Below are positions 27,830 through 36,736 of a stretch of DNA of 64,000 bases, piece by piece. The translations under genes were made by a program, and so were the position numbers. The notes beneath the pieces were generated by a model. That model was not told the DNA's origin. It saw only the letters and a list, made by a program, of their open reading frames with translations, and searched no databases. The first letter of the stretch is position 1. Each line of letters starts with the position of its first letter. This stretch comes from Nocardioides mangrovi (lineage in GTDB: Bacteria; Actinomycetota; Actinomycetes; Propionibacteriales; Nocardioidaceae): positions 186,001 to 250,000 of the forward strand of contig NZ_JAIQZJ010000008.1 in NCBI RefSeq assembly GCF_020073815.1, read 5' to 3'.

Positions 27830-28492
27830 TCAGAGCCCGAGAGCGGCGACCTGCTGCTCCTGGACGGACTGCAGGTGCGCCCGCAGCGCGCGGAGCGCGC
27901 CGTCGACGTCGTGCGCGGTGATCGCCTCGATGATGGCCCGGTGGTCGCCCAGCGACCGCCGGGCCGACTCGGCCGTGAGGTGGGTGCGGCCCATGCGCTG
28001 GAGATGCATGGTGAGCCGGTCCCGGATCTCGTCGAGCAGGGTGTTGTGCAGCTGCGCGAAGAGGATGCTGTCGAACTCGTCGAGGTTGTGCCCGACGGTG
28101 TCGAGGTCATCGGCGGCGAGGGCCGCCTCGGCGGCGTCGACGGTGGCCTGGAGCTGACGGGCGACCTCGCCGCTCTCGTCCTGCGCGGCGCGCCGGACGC
28201 ACTCGGACTCGAGGATCTCGCGGGTCTCGAAGATCTCGAGCAGCCGCTCGCGGGTGTAGGTGCTCGCCCGGGCGCCCCGGTAGGCGGCGATCTCGACGAG
28301 GCCGTCGCGCTGGAGCCGCACCAGGGCCTCGCGGATCGGGGTCTTGCTGATGCCGTAGCGCTCGGTCAGCGCCGCCTCGCGCAGCGGCTCACCCGGCGCG
28401 ATGTCCTGGTCGATGAGGGCCTGGCGGAGCCGGTCGTAGACCCAGTCCTTGATCTGGTGCGGTGCGACGCGGTCCTGATCGATAGCGGTCAT
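27830..28492 (-). CDS. GntR/FCD-family transcriptional regulator 1
   Basis: A 220-aa regulator. N-terminal winged helix-turn-helix: YDRLRQALI..GEPLREAALTERYGISKTPIREALVRLQRDGLVE; C-terminal FCD ligand-binding domain with helical repeats and conserved Asp/His residues (NLDEFDSILF, DHRAIIEA). ATG 28492 is preferred because AGGAAG lies upstream. It follows the aldehyde dehydrogenase on the same strand (78-base gap), so both depend on the site-C promoter. A related regulator lies at 30196; which one binds the palindromes is not known. Confidence 0.88.
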   Translation of the reverse strand: MTAIDQDRVAPHQIKDWVYDRLRQALIDQDIAPGEPLREAALTERYGISKTPIREALVRLQRDGLVEIAAYRGARASTYTRERLLEIFETREILESECVRRAAQDESGEVARQLQATVDAAEAALAADDLDTVGHNLDEFDSILFAQLHNTLLDEIRDRLTMHLQRMGRTHLTAESARRSLGDHRAIIEAITAHDVDGALRALRAHLQSVQEQQVAALGL

Positions 28493-28570
28493 GGGTGCTT
28501 CCTGGAGAGGGGGGCCGAGGACAGCCATCTTGGCATGCCCCCGGCCCTGCGGGCCCGCCCCGCCGCCGAG

Positions 28571-30067
28571 TCAGGCCAGGTCGATCCACACCGTCTTGGT
28601 CTGGAGGTAGGGCTCGAGCGCCTCCGCGCCGAGCTCCTTGCCGTAGCCGCTGGCCCGGAAGCCGCCGTAGGGGATCGCGACGTCGAACATCCCGTAGGTG
28701 TTGACCCAGACCACGCCGGCGCGCAGCCCCGCGGCCACCCGGTGCACCCGGCCCACGTCGCGGGTCCAGATGCCGGACGCGAGGCCGAAGGAGGTGTCGT
28801 TGCCCAGCGCGAGGGCCTCCTCCTCGGTCTCGAACGACGACACCATGCCGACCGGCCCGAAGATCTCGCGCTGCATGATCTCCATGTCAGGGCGTACGTC
28901 GGTGAAGAGCGTCGGCCGCACGAAGCTGCCGCCCGCGAGCGCCGGGTCGTCGACCGGTGCGCCCCCGACGACCGGGGTCGCGCCCTGGTCGACGCCGGAG
29001 CGGATGAGGGCGTTGACCCGCTCCTGCTGCTCCGCGCTGACGACCGGGCCCATCGTGGTGCCGGCGTCGAGGCCGTTGCCCAGCTGGATGCCGGCTACCC
29101 GCTCGGCCAGGCCGGCGACGAACTCGTCGTACCGCGACCGGTGCACGAAGACCCGGGCGCCGGCGATGCAGCACTGGCCCTGGTTGAAGTAGACGGCGCC
29201 GAAGGTGCCCTCGATCGCCTTCGCCAGGTCGGCGTCCTCGAAGACGATGCTCGGGGACTTGCCGCCGAGCTCGAGCGAGAGCCGCTTCATGTTGCCGCCG
29301 GAGGCCTGGAGGATCTTGCGGCCGGTGGCGTTCTCGCCGGTGAAGGTGACCTTGTCGACGTCGAGGTGCGCGGCGAGCGGGGCGCCGGCGCCCGGCCCGT
29401 CGCCGGTGACGATGTTGACGACGCCGGGCGGGAAGCCGATCTCGGTGATCAGCTGGCCGAGCCGGATCGCCGACAGCGGCGTCTGCTCGGCGGGCTTGAG
29501 CACGACGGTGTTGCCGGCCGCGAGCGCGGGACCGAGCTTGTAGGCGCACATGAGGAGTGGGAAGTTCCACGGGATGATCGCGCCGACGACGCCCACGGGC
29601 TCGCGTCGCGTGTAGACGTGGAAGTCCATGCCCGAGGCCGGCGTCATCGTGCCGCCCTCGATCTTGGTCGCCCAGCCGGCGTAGTACTTGAAGAGCGAGG
29701 CGACCAGCGGCACGTCGAGCGTGGCGGACTCGCCGGTCGGCTTGCCGTTGTCCAGCGTCTCGAGCTGGCCGAGCTCGTCGGCGCGGCGCTCGATCTCGTC
29801 GCCGAGCTGCCAGAGCAGCTCGGCGCGGCGTGCGGGGCCCAGGCCGTTCCAGACCGGCAGCGCGGCCCGGGCGGCGACCACCGCGGCGTCGACGTCGGCC
29901 TTGGTCCCGCCGGCCACGTCGGCGAGGTGCCGCCCGGTCGCCGGGTCGGTCACCGCCAGGGTCGCGCCGGTGGCGCCGGGGCGCTCGGTGCCCCCGACCA
30001 GCAGGCCGTGGTCGCGGTCGAGGAAGGCGCGCACCTCGGGGAGGACGGCGTCGTGCAGGTCGGTCAT
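28571..30067 (-). CDS. NAD(P)-dependent aldehyde dehydrogenase
   Basis: A 498-aa ALDH-superfamily enzyme with the NAD-binding region IIPWNFPLL, catalytic Glu in LELGGKSP, and catalytic Cys in FNQGQCCIAG. It oxidises an aldehyde to the acid; with the GMC enzyme at 20265 it could turn a hydroxymethyl group into a carboxylate. Start ATG 30067 has GGAG six bases upstream; the ATG eight codons further out lies inside the operator. Behind operator C; the GntR gene follows. Confidence 0.9.
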   Translation of the reverse strand: MTDLHDAVLPEVRAFLDRDHGLLVGGTERPGATGATLAVTDPATGRHLADVAGGTKADVDAAVVAARAALPVWNGLGPARRAELLWQLGDEIERRADELGQLETLDNGKPTGESATLDVPLVASLFKYYAGWATKIEGGTMTPASGMDFHVYTRREPVGVVGAIIPWNFPLLMCAYKLGPALAAGNTVVLKPAEQTPLSAIRLGQLITEIGFPPGVVNIVTGDGPGAGAPLAAHLDVDKVTFTGENATGRKILQASGGNMKRLSLELGGKSPSIVFEDADLAKAIEGTFGAVYFNQGQCCIAGARVFVHRSRYDEFVAGLAERVAGIQLGNGLDAGTTMGPVVSAEQQERVNALIRSGVDQGATPVVGGAPVDDPALAGGSFVRPTLFTDVRPDMEIMQREIFGPVGMVSSFETEEEALALGNDTSFGLASGIWTRDVGRVHRVAAGLRAGVVWVNTYGMFDVAIPYGGFRASGYGKELGAEALEPYLQTKTVWIDLA

Positions 30068-30076
30068 CGCGGCTCC

Positions 30077-30097
30077 GATCTGGGATCTCATATCTCA
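30077..30097 (-). promoter_or_regulatory. Regulon operator site C (aldehyde dehydrogenase promoter)
   Basis: Read on the minus strand this 21-base site matches site A at 19 of 21 positions and contains AGATCCCAGATC. It lies 10 bases before the start of the aldehyde dehydrogenase, covering the ribosome-site/promoter zone. It faces site D across a divergent intergenic region. Confidence 0.72.
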
Positions 30098-30120
30098 TTT
30101 CGTACTCTACGGGACCGGGT

Positions 30121-30170
30121 CAACGCGGGGCAACGCTCCCCACGGACCGTAAGATCTGAGATACGATCCG
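30121..30170. promoter_or_regulatory. Regulon operator site D plus a YAAC-repeat element
   Basis: GATCTGAGATA at 30153-30163 is a one-mismatch form of the GATCT-N-AGATC palindrome and precedes the GntR regulator start at 30196. Upstream, CAACGCGGGGCAAC (30121-30134) resembles the TAACGCGTCGTAAC found next to site F. Autoregulation of the regulator is the likely meaning. Confidence 0.6.
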
Positions 30171-30195
30171 GTTTCATCCAACGAAGGCGGCGAAT

Positions 30196-30873
30196 GTGAG
30201 CGCAGGGATCTCCGGGGACTCCGTGGAGCCGATGCAGGTCAAGGACGTGGTCTACCGCCGGCTGCGCGACCGCATCGTCGACCTCTCCTTCGCGCCCGGC
30301 ACCTCGCTGCGCGAGGTCGCCCTCTCCGAGCTGCTCGGGGTGTCGAAGACCCCGATCCGCGAGGCCTTCGTCCGCCTCGAGCGCGACGGCCTGGTCGAGG
30401 TGGCGCCCTACCGGGGTGTGAAGGTCCGCGCCTACTCCGCCGAGGCCGTCCGCGAGCTGTTCGAGGCCCGCGGCCTCCTCGAGACCGAGTGCGTACGCCG
30501 CGCCGCCGAGCGCCGCGACCCCGAGCTGCTGGCCGCCCTCGAGTCAAACATCGCGGAGACCGAGCGGGCGCTGGATGCCGGCGACGCGGAGGCCGTCGCG
30601 CGCGGGCTCGACGTCTTCGACGAGATCCTCTTCGCCAGCCTGGGCAACAGCCTGCTCGCCGACGTCTTCGAGCGGCTCACCATCCACCTGCGCCGGATCG
30701 GCAACATGGTCGCCAGCCCGGACCGGTCCCGGGAGTCGGTGGCCTTCCACCGCACGATCCTCGGCGCGATCGCCGAGGGCCGCGCCGAGGACGGGGCGCG
30801 GGCCATGGCGGAGCACATCGCGGTGGTGCGGGACGCCCACGCGAGCGTGGTCCGCGACGCCGACGGCGCGTAG
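30196..30873 (+). CDS. GntR/FCD-family transcriptional regulator 2
   Basis: A 225-aa GntR regulator with a winged helix-turn-helix (VYRRLRDRIVDL..GTSLREVALSELLGVSKTPIREAFVRLERDGLVE) and a C-terminal FCD ligand-binding domain. It is clearly a paralogue of the 27830 regulator. Start GTG 30196; an ATG at 30194 is out of frame. It has operator D in its own promoter and shares the divergent region with aldehyde dehydrogenase site C. It is the best candidate for the regulator of all six sites, acting as a repressor released by a pathway intermediate. That assignment is inference. Confidence 0.9.
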   Translation: MSAGISGDSVEPMQVKDVVYRRLRDRIVDLSFAPGTSLREVALSELLGVSKTPIREAFVRLERDGLVEVAPYRGVKVRAYSAEAVRELFEARGLLETECVRRAAERRDPELLAALESNIAETERALDAGDAEAVARGLDVFDEILFASLGNSLLADVFERLTIHLRRIGNMVASPDRSRESVAFHRTILGAIAEGRAEDGARAMAEHIAVVRDAHASVVRDADGA

Positions 30874-30948
30874 TCGTCGGCAGCCCGGTCGCCCGAGGGT
30901 TTACACGTTCTTAATCGGGCGTGGCGTCGGTCGGGCCGCCGGCGTGGT

Positions 30949-30976
30949 TAGGATCTGAGACATTAGATCTTATCCA
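30949..30976 (+). promoter_or_regulatory. Regulon operator site E with overlapping -10
   Basis: TAGGAT (30949-30954) resembles a -10 box. The operator GATCTGAGACA (30952-30962) overlaps it, and a second half AGATCT follows at 30965-30970. The string TAGGATCTGAGA is identical in site B. The M20-like gene starts at 30987, after AAGGAG. Overlap with the -10 indicates repression. Confidence 0.7.
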
Positions 30977-30986
30977 AGGAGTGCCG

Positions 30987-32216
30987 ATGACCCACCTCGC
31001 CCGCCCCGACGTCGACGTCGACCTCGCTGAGCGCGTCGCCGCCCACGTGGACGTCGACCGGCTGATCGCCCGCGTGCAGGAGGTGTGCCGGATCCCGAGC
31101 ATCCTCGGTGAGGAGGGCCCGCTGGCCGCCCACCTGGTCGCGATGATGGCCGAGGCAGGTTTCAGCGAGCCGCACGAGCAGCCGGTGCTGCCGGACCGGC
31201 CCAACGCGCTGGGGCACCTCGACTTCGGCCCCGGCCGCACCGTCGTCTTCACCGGTCACATGGACACCAAGCCGGTCTCCCACGGCTGGACCCGCACCGA
31301 GCCCTTCTCGGGCGAGATCATCGACGGCGCCGTCTACGGCCACGGGATCATGGACATGAAGGCGGCGCTCGTCTGCCAGATCGCCGCGATGGAGGCGGTC
31401 CGCGACTCCGGGATCCCGGTCACCGGCCGGCTCGCGATGGCCGCCGTCTCCGACCACATGGGCGACCAGCTCGGCTCGATCAAGTACTTCGAGGAGTACG
31501 ACGCCGACCTGTGCGTGCTCGGCGAGCTCTCCGACAACGAGATCTTCCTGGGCCACCGCGGCCGCTACTACTACGACATCCACGTGCGCGGCATCTCCGC
31601 GCACACCTGCCACAAGCCGCTCGCGGTCAACGCCAACATGCTCGCCGCGCACGCGATCATCGAGCTGGACGCCTCCCACCTGGAGCCGCAGCTCGAGGAG
31701 TGGGTGACCTCCCTCTTCGGGACCGAGACCTTCATGGCCCCCGGCCGGGTCTACGGCGGCCTGCCGCCGGGTGGTCCGTCGATGATTCCCGACGAGTGCG
31801 TCATCCGGGTCGACTGCCGGCCCCAGCCCGGTGTCAGCCTCGAGGAGGTGCGCGCCGAGATCGACCGCTGCCTGGTCAAGGCCAAGGAGCGCGAGCCGCG
31901 CTTCGAGGCCGAGGTGGTGCTCGCGGACGTGAAGTCCGGCTACCTGGCCGAGCCGGAGGCCGAGGTCACCGACCTGATGCGGCGGGCGGTCCGCTCCGTC
32001 CGCGGCGCCGAGCCCGACCTGCAGGTGGCCGGCTGGCTCGGCGACACCGCCAGCTTCGGCGACCGCATCCCGACGATCATCTTCGGCCCCGGAGGCGAGC
32101 CGGTCTACTGCCCCGACGAGCACCTCTCCATCGACGACATCGTCGAGGCGACCCGGGTGTACGCCGCCTTCGCCGCCTACGCGCTCACCACCGGGTCCAC
32201 CGAGGAGAGCCGCTGA
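30987..32216 (+). CDS. M20-family metallohydrolase homologue with altered active site
   Basis: A 409-aa protein of the ArgE/DapE/carboxypeptidase G2 fold. The first zinc ligand motif TGHMDTKP (H91, D93) and the bridging Asp in GHGIMDMKAAL (D123) are present. The usual catalytic Glu-Glu pair (DEE) reads D156-H157-M158, so the general base is missing. A dimerisation domain insertion (about 190-300) and C-terminal half follow normally. It may act on an acyl- or formamido-compound with different chemistry, or be non-catalytic. First gene of a five-gene operon (M20, LLM, NicX-like, aminotransferase, amidase) behind site E. Confidence 0.82.
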   Translation: MTHLARPDVDVDLAERVAAHVDVDRLIARVQEVCRIPSILGEEGPLAAHLVAMMAEAGFSEPHEQPVLPDRPNALGHLDFGPGRTVVFTGHMDTKPVSHGWTRTEPFSGEIIDGAVYGHGIMDMKAALVCQIAAMEAVRDSGIPVTGRLAMAAVSDHMGDQLGSIKYFEEYDADLCVLGELSDNEIFLGHRGRYYYDIHVRGISAHTCHKPLAVNANMLAAHAIIELDASHLEPQLEEWVTSLFGTETFMAPGRVYGGLPPGGPSMIPDECVIRVDCRPQPGVSLEEVRAEIDRCLVKAKEREPRFEAEVVLADVKSGYLAEPEAEVTDLMRRAVRSVRGAEPDLQVAGWLGDTASFGDRIPTIIFGPGGEPVYCPDEHLSIDDIVEATRVYAAFAAYALTTGSTEESR

Positions 32217-33211
32217 TGCGGGCCGGCGTCGCGCTGCAGCCGGTCTACCCGTCCCAGCAGTTCGGCGACATGGTCGCCGACGCGGAGGCGTGGGGGCTCG
32301 ACGAGCTGTGGCTCACCGACTCCTCCCTGCACTCGCGCTACTGCTACTCCTTCCTCACCATCGCCGCGCTCCGCACGTCGCGGATGACGCTCGGGACGGC
32401 GGTCACCAACCCGGTGACCCGGCACCCCGCGCTGGGCGCCGTGGCCGCCGCGACCATCAACGAGGTCTCGGGCGGCCGCGCCATCCACGGCATCGGGGCC
32501 GGCGACCGGCCGCTCGAGGCACTGGGCTTCAAGCCCGCGCGGCTCGGGCTGCTCGAGGACGCGGTCGCCGCGTCCCGGCGGCTGTGGTCCGGCGAGACCG
32601 TCTCGTGGGAGGCCCGCGGCTTCAGCCTCGACGACGCCCACATGCGCTTCGACGTCCCTTCGGAGATCCCGGTCTACATCTCTGCCAGCGGACCGAAGAC
32701 CCTCGAGCTGGCGGGCCGGATCGCCGACGGCGTCATCCTCCTGGCCGGCCTGCACCCCGACGGCCTGCGCTACGCGCTCGAGCACATCGACCGCGGTGTC
32801 GAGATGGCCGGCCGGGACCGCCGGCCGCAGATCACCGTCTTCGCCTACGGGCAGATCAGCGACGACGACGAGTCGGCGCTGGCCGCCGCGCGCACGATCG
32901 CGGCGTGGTTCCCGCAGACGGCGCCGATGTACTGCGAGCTCGCCGGCCTCTCGCCCGAGCTGGTCGAGCGGGTGCGGACGATGTACTCCGGCGGCGAGTT
33001 CCAGGAGGCCGAGGCGGCCGCCCGGCTGCTGCCCGAGGACTTCGTGCGCCGGATGGCGCTGGCCGGCGGCGCCGACGTCGTCCTGGAGCACCGGCGCAAC
33101 CTCGCCGAGCTCGGGATCGACTCGATGACGGTCTTCCCGATCGGCGGTGACGTCGAGTCGCGGATCGCCACCGTCCGCGCGTACGCCGACATCGTCCGGT
33201 CCGAGCCGTGA
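32216..33211 (+). CDS. LLM-class flavin/F420-dependent oxidoreductase
   Basis: A 331-aa TIM-barrel luciferase-like enzyme of the methylene-tetrahydromethanopterin reductase branch: GVALQPVYPSQQFGDMV, DELWLTDSS, LGTAVTNPVTRHPA, GIGAGDR and VYISASGPKTLELAGRIADG. The cofactor may be F420 or FMN; the short, single-domain form fits F420-type members common in actinobacteria. Start ATG overlaps the M20 stop (TGATG) and the next gene overlaps by 4 bp. Third LLM enzyme of the regulon. Confidence 0.83.
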   Translation: MRAGVALQPVYPSQQFGDMVADAEAWGLDELWLTDSSLHSRYCYSFLTIAALRTSRMTLGTAVTNPVTRHPALGAVAAATINEVSGGRAIHGIGAGDRPLEALGFKPARLGLLEDAVAASRRLWSGETVSWEARGFSLDDAHMRFDVPSEIPVYISASGPKTLELAGRIADGVILLAGLHPDGLRYALEHIDRGVEMAGRDRRPQITVFAYGQISDDDESALAAARTIAAWFPQTAPMYCELAGLSPELVERVRTMYSGGEFQEAEAAARLLPEDFVRRMALAGGADVVLEHRRNLAELGIDSMTVFPIGGDVESRIATVRAYADIVRSEP

Positions 33212-34185
33212 GCGACGCGCTCCCCGAGCAGACCGTCGCCCGCGTCCTCGAGACCTGCCTCGGCGTCCGCACCGACGAGCGCGTCGCGCTGCTGTACGAC
33301 GGCGGCACCGACGCCCTCGTGCTGCACGCGCTGGCGGCCGGGCTCGAGGCGCGCCGCGCCGTACCGGTCCTGGTGCCGGTGCCGCAGGCCGTCGTCCCCG
33401 GCACCGAGCCGCCCGCCGACGTGGCGCAGGCGCTGCTCGCGGCCGACGCGGCGATCGAGCTCACCAGCGTCTTCATCGGCTCGAGCCGGGCGCGGCAGGA
33501 AGCGACGGCCCAGGGCCGTCGCTACCTCGCGATGCCCGCGGTCGTCGCGGACACCTTCCGGCTCGGCGGCCCGTACGACGTCGACTTCGACGCCCTCGTC
33601 CCCGTGACCCAGCGGCTCGCCGCGGCGTGGGAGGCGGCCGGCGAGTACCGCATCGTCAGCCCCGGCGGCACCGACCTGCGCGGCTCGGTCCAGGGTCGCC
33701 GCGGCCGCGCGCTGACCGGCGTTGCCCGCAACCCCGGCGACTACATGGCGCCGCCCGACATCGAGTCCGGCACCGCCCCGGTCGAGGGCAGCTCGAACGG
33801 CGTCGTCGTCATCGACGGCGACTTCCTCTTCATGGGCCAGGGCCCGGTCCGCGAGCCGGTCGCCCTGCACGTGCGGGACGGCGCCCTGGTCGCCGTCGAG
33901 GGTCCCGAGGGCGCCCGGCTCGAGGAGATGATCGCCCGCGTCGGCGACCCCCGGATGACCAACCTGGCCGAGGTCTCGGTCGGCCTGAACCCGCAGGGCT
34001 CGGTGTGCGGCGTCCCGATGGAGACCGAGGCGACCAAGGGCAGCGCCCACGTGGCCTTCGGCAACTCCATCGCGTACGGCGGCACCGTCGACGCGCCCGC
34101 CCACCTCGACTGCGTGATGCGCGACGCGACCGTCCTCCTCGACGGCGTGCCGCGGATCGTCGGCGGCGACCTGCTGCCCGACTGA
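33208..34185 (+). CDS. NicX / M29-aminopeptidase-fold metalloenzyme
   Basis: A 325-aa protein of the thermophilic aminopeptidase T fold. In the C-terminal half the metal residues are seen as H281 (KGSAHVAFG), H299 and D301 (PAHLDCVM). The same H-x-D pattern carries Fe(II) in NicX, 2,5-dihydroxypyridine 5,6-dioxygenase, and zinc/cobalt in M29 peptidases. In an N-heterocycle regulon a ring-cleaving dioxygenase or amidohydrolase is more likely than a peptidase, but this is inference. GTG 33208 overlaps the LLM stop. Confidence 0.75.
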   Translation: MSDALPEQTVARVLETCLGVRTDERVALLYDGGTDALVLHALAAGLEARRAVPVLVPVPQAVVPGTEPPADVAQALLAADAAIELTSVFIGSSRARQEATAQGRRYLAMPAVVADTFRLGGPYDVDFDALVPVTQRLAAAWEAAGEYRIVSPGGTDLRGSVQGRRGRALTGVARNPGDYMAPPDIESGTAPVEGSSNGVVVIDGDFLFMGQGPVREPVALHVRDGALVAVEGPEGARLEEMIARVGDPRMTNLAEVSVGLNPQGSVCGVPMETEATKGSAHVAFGNSIAYGGTVDAPAHLDCVMRDATVLLDGVPRIVGGDLLPD

Positions 34186-34204
34186 ACCGACCCAAGGAGC
34201 ACCC

Positions 34205-35305
34205 GTGACCAGCACCGCCGCGGCGCCGTCGTTCGAGGCCCTCCTCGACCGGGACGACATCGTGTGGATGGGCCAGAACACCAACCACCTCGAGCCGCTC
34301 CCCGAGGTGGTCGAGGCGCTCGAGCGCAGCGTGGCGCGACGCGAGTTCCAGGTCTACGCGCCGGCCGCCGGCCTCAGTGAGCTGCGCGCGCTGATCGCCG
34401 ACGACCTCGGGCTGCCCGGGCTCGACGTGTGGGTCACCGACGGCGCCGTCGCGGGCCTGCACCACCTCTGCACCGCCCTCGCCCCGCGAGTCACCCAGGT
34501 CGTGACCAGCGACCCCGGCTGGCCGTGGCCGGTCCGCTTCGGCGCGCTCGCCGGGCTGCCCGCGCGCGTGGTGTCGGTGTACGACGAGCCGACCCGCCTG
34601 CTCCAGGCCGACCGCCTGGCCGAGGTCGTCGAGGAGCGCTCGCTGCTCTACCTGATCGACCCCCTCAACCCGCTGGGCAGCAGCTACACGCGCGCCGAGC
34701 TGGAGGCGATCGTGGAGGTCGCGCGGGCGACCTCGTCGTACGTCGTCCACGACTGCACCTACCGGCACTTCGCGGACGACCACACGCTGGCCGCCGAGCT
34801 CTACCCCGAGCGCACGTTCACGACGTACAGCTTCTCCAAGTGGCTGGGCCTGGCCGGCCTGCGCCTCGGCGCCGTGGCCGCGACCCCCGAGCTGCTCGCG
34901 GAGGTGATGGCGGTGCCGGCCAACCCGCTCGGCTCGAGCCTCGTCGGCCAGCGGGCGGCGGTCGCCGGGCTGCGCGCCCGGGACCGGTGGCTGCCGGCGC
35001 TGCGTGCCACCAACCGGGCGAACCTGCGTCGGGTCGAGGAGCTCGTCGCCGCCAGCGGGCTGGGCGAGGTCGTCGTGAGCCCGGCGCAGGGCAACTTCCT
35101 CGCCGTGGACCTCGCGGGCTCGGGCTGGGGCAGCGACGCCCTGTGCGCGGCACTGCTCGAGGACGGGGTCTTCATCCGGCCCGGGACCTACCAGTCCCCG
35201 CTGCACGGCGAGCGCTTCGTGAAGATCTCGACGTCGGTGCCGCCGGCGTGGATCGAGCGCTTCGCCGACGCCTGGACCGCGCGGGCAGGCGGACCGACCC
35301 GATGA
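34205..35305 (+). CDS. Class I/II PLP-dependent aminotransferase
   Basis: A 366-aa fold-type I enzyme. The PLP lysine is K212 in YSFSKWLGLAGLRLG (SKxxGxxGxR). The Asp that binds the pyridine nitrogen is in VVHDCTYRHF (about 183), and an N-P pair in IDPLNPLGS. It transfers an amino group between an amino acid and a keto or semialdehyde compound. In this pathway it could process an amino-acid-like fragment released from a pyrimidine ring, such as a beta-amino or malonate-semialdehyde unit. GTG start, AAGGAG upstream; the amidase gene overlaps by 4 bp. Confidence 0.86.
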   Translation: MTSTAAAPSFEALLDRDDIVWMGQNTNHLEPLPEVVEALERSVARREFQVYAPAAGLSELRALIADDLGLPGLDVWVTDGAVAGLHHLCTALAPRVTQVVTSDPGWPWPVRFGALAGLPARVVSVYDEPTRLLQADRLAEVVEERSLLYLIDPLNPLGSSYTRAELEAIVEVARATSSYVVHDCTYRHFADDHTLAAELYPERTFTTYSFSKWLGLAGLRLGAVAATPELLAEVMAVPANPLGSSLVGQRAAVAGLRARDRWLPALRATNRANLRRVEELVAASGLGEVVVSPAQGNFLAVDLAGSGWGSDALCAALLEDGVFIRPGTYQSPLHGERFVKISTSVPPAWIERFADAWTARAGGPTR

Positions 35306-36735
35306 CCTATCGCGACCTCGACCTCGACACCTACCAGGACCTCAGCGGGGTCGAGCTCGGCCGCCGGGTCGCGGCCGGCGAGCTGTCGCCGGTGCACCTG
35401 GCCGAGTGCGCGCTCGCGCTGGTCGACCGGGACGAGCCGGAGATCAACGCCTACGCCGCGGTGATGCACGAGCGCGCCCGTCGTACGGCGGCCGAGCGCG
35501 AGCGCGAGGCGGCGGACGGCCGGCTGCGGGGACCGCTGCACGGAGTGCCGATCGCGTCGAAGGACAACCTCTACCTCGAGGGCGAGGTGCCCGGGAAGGG
35601 CTCCCGGACCAGCCCCGAGACGCCGGCGACGACGTCCTCGCCGATGGTCGAGCGGCTGCTCGGCGCCGGCGCCGTCGTGGTGGGCCGGACGACCACGCCG
35701 GAGTTCGGCTGGAAAGGCACCGGCATCTCCCCGCGCACCGGTGTCAGCCGCAACCCGTGGGACCCGAGCCGCAACACCGGCGGGTCGAGCGCCGGCTCCG
35801 GTGCGACCGTCGGCGCCGGCGCGGTGCCGATCGCGACCGGCACCGACGCGGGCGGGTCCGTGCGGATCCCCGCGGCCTTCTGCGGCACGGTCGGCCTGAA
35901 GCCGACGCTGAGCGCGATCCCGGTCTGGCCGGGCACCGTCAACGAGAACCTCTCGCACGCCGGGGTGCTGACCCGCCGGGTCGAGGACGCCGCGCTGGTC
36001 CTGGAGCTCACCGCCGGACCGGACCCGCGCGACCCGCAGTCGTCGTACGCCGCCCCGCTGGTGCCGCCCGTGACCGGGCGCCGGCTGCGGGTCGCCGTCG
36101 TGGCCGAGCCCTGGGGGATCGCGCCCAGCGACGAGGTCGCGGCCGTCTTCGCCGATGCCGTACGCCGGCTGCGCGCCACCGGCGTCGCCGACCTGGTCGA
36201 CGCGACGCTCCCGGGGCCGCTGCCCCGGTCGGTCTTCGAGGCGCTCTGGGTCACCGGGCGCGGGCTCGGCTTCCGCGACCTCTTCGCCGAGCACGCGGCG
36301 GTGATGGACCCCGGGCTGGTCCGACTCGGCGACCTGGCGCAGGGCTACCAGGTCGCGGACCTGCTCGATGCGCTCTCGGCCCGGCGCGCCTTCAACCAGG
36401 CCATGTTCGCCTTCGCGGCGGCGTGGGACGTGGTGCTGATGCCGACGATGCCGCTGACCGCGTTCGGCGCCGAGGACGAGGTCCCCGCCGGAGGCGAGGC
36501 CGATGCGCCGCTGCCGTGGATCACGTGGACGCCGTACACCTATCCCTTCAACATCACGGGCCAGCCGGCGGTCTCGGTGCCGGTGCGCCTGGGGCCCGGC
36601 CACCTGCCGGTCGGGGTGCAGGTGGCCGGGGCCTGGGCGCAGGACCGGACGGTGCTGGCCTTCGCGCAGGTCTGCGAGGACCTGCTGGCCGGCACCGTCC
36701 AGCGCCGGGTCGCCCGGCCCGCTCGCCTCCGGTGA
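35302..36735 (+). CDS. Amidase-signature family amidase
   Basis: A 477-aa amidase with the Ser-cisSer-Lys triad: K87 (IASKDNL), S162 (GGSSAGSG) and S186 (TDAGGSVRIP). It hydrolyses a carboxamide to acid and ammonia; a ring-opening product of a pyrimidine would give such an amide. Start ATG overlaps the aminotransferase stop. It is the last gene of the site-E operon and meets the convergent flavin reductase gene with one base between the stops. Confidence 0.9.
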   Translation: MTYRDLDLDTYQDLSGVELGRRVAAGELSPVHLAECALALVDRDEPEINAYAAVMHERARRTAAEREREAADGRLRGPLHGVPIASKDNLYLEGEVPGKGSRTSPETPATTSSPMVERLLGAGAVVVGRTTTPEFGWKGTGISPRTGVSRNPWDPSRNTGGSSAGSGATVGAGAVPIATGTDAGGSVRIPAAFCGTVGLKPTLSAIPVWPGTVNENLSHAGVLTRRVEDAALVLELTAGPDPRDPQSSYAAPLVPPVTGRRLRVAVVAEPWGIAPSDEVAAVFADAVRRLRATGVADLVDATLPGPLPRSVFEALWVTGRGLGFRDLFAEHAAVMDPGLVRLGDLAQGYQVADLLDALSARRAFNQAMFAFAAAWDVVLMPTMPLTAFGAEDEVPAGGEADAPLPWITWTPYTYPFNITGQPAVSVPVRLGPGHLPVGVQVAGAWAQDRTVLAFAQVCEDLLAGTVQRRVARPARLR

Positions 36736-36736
36736 G

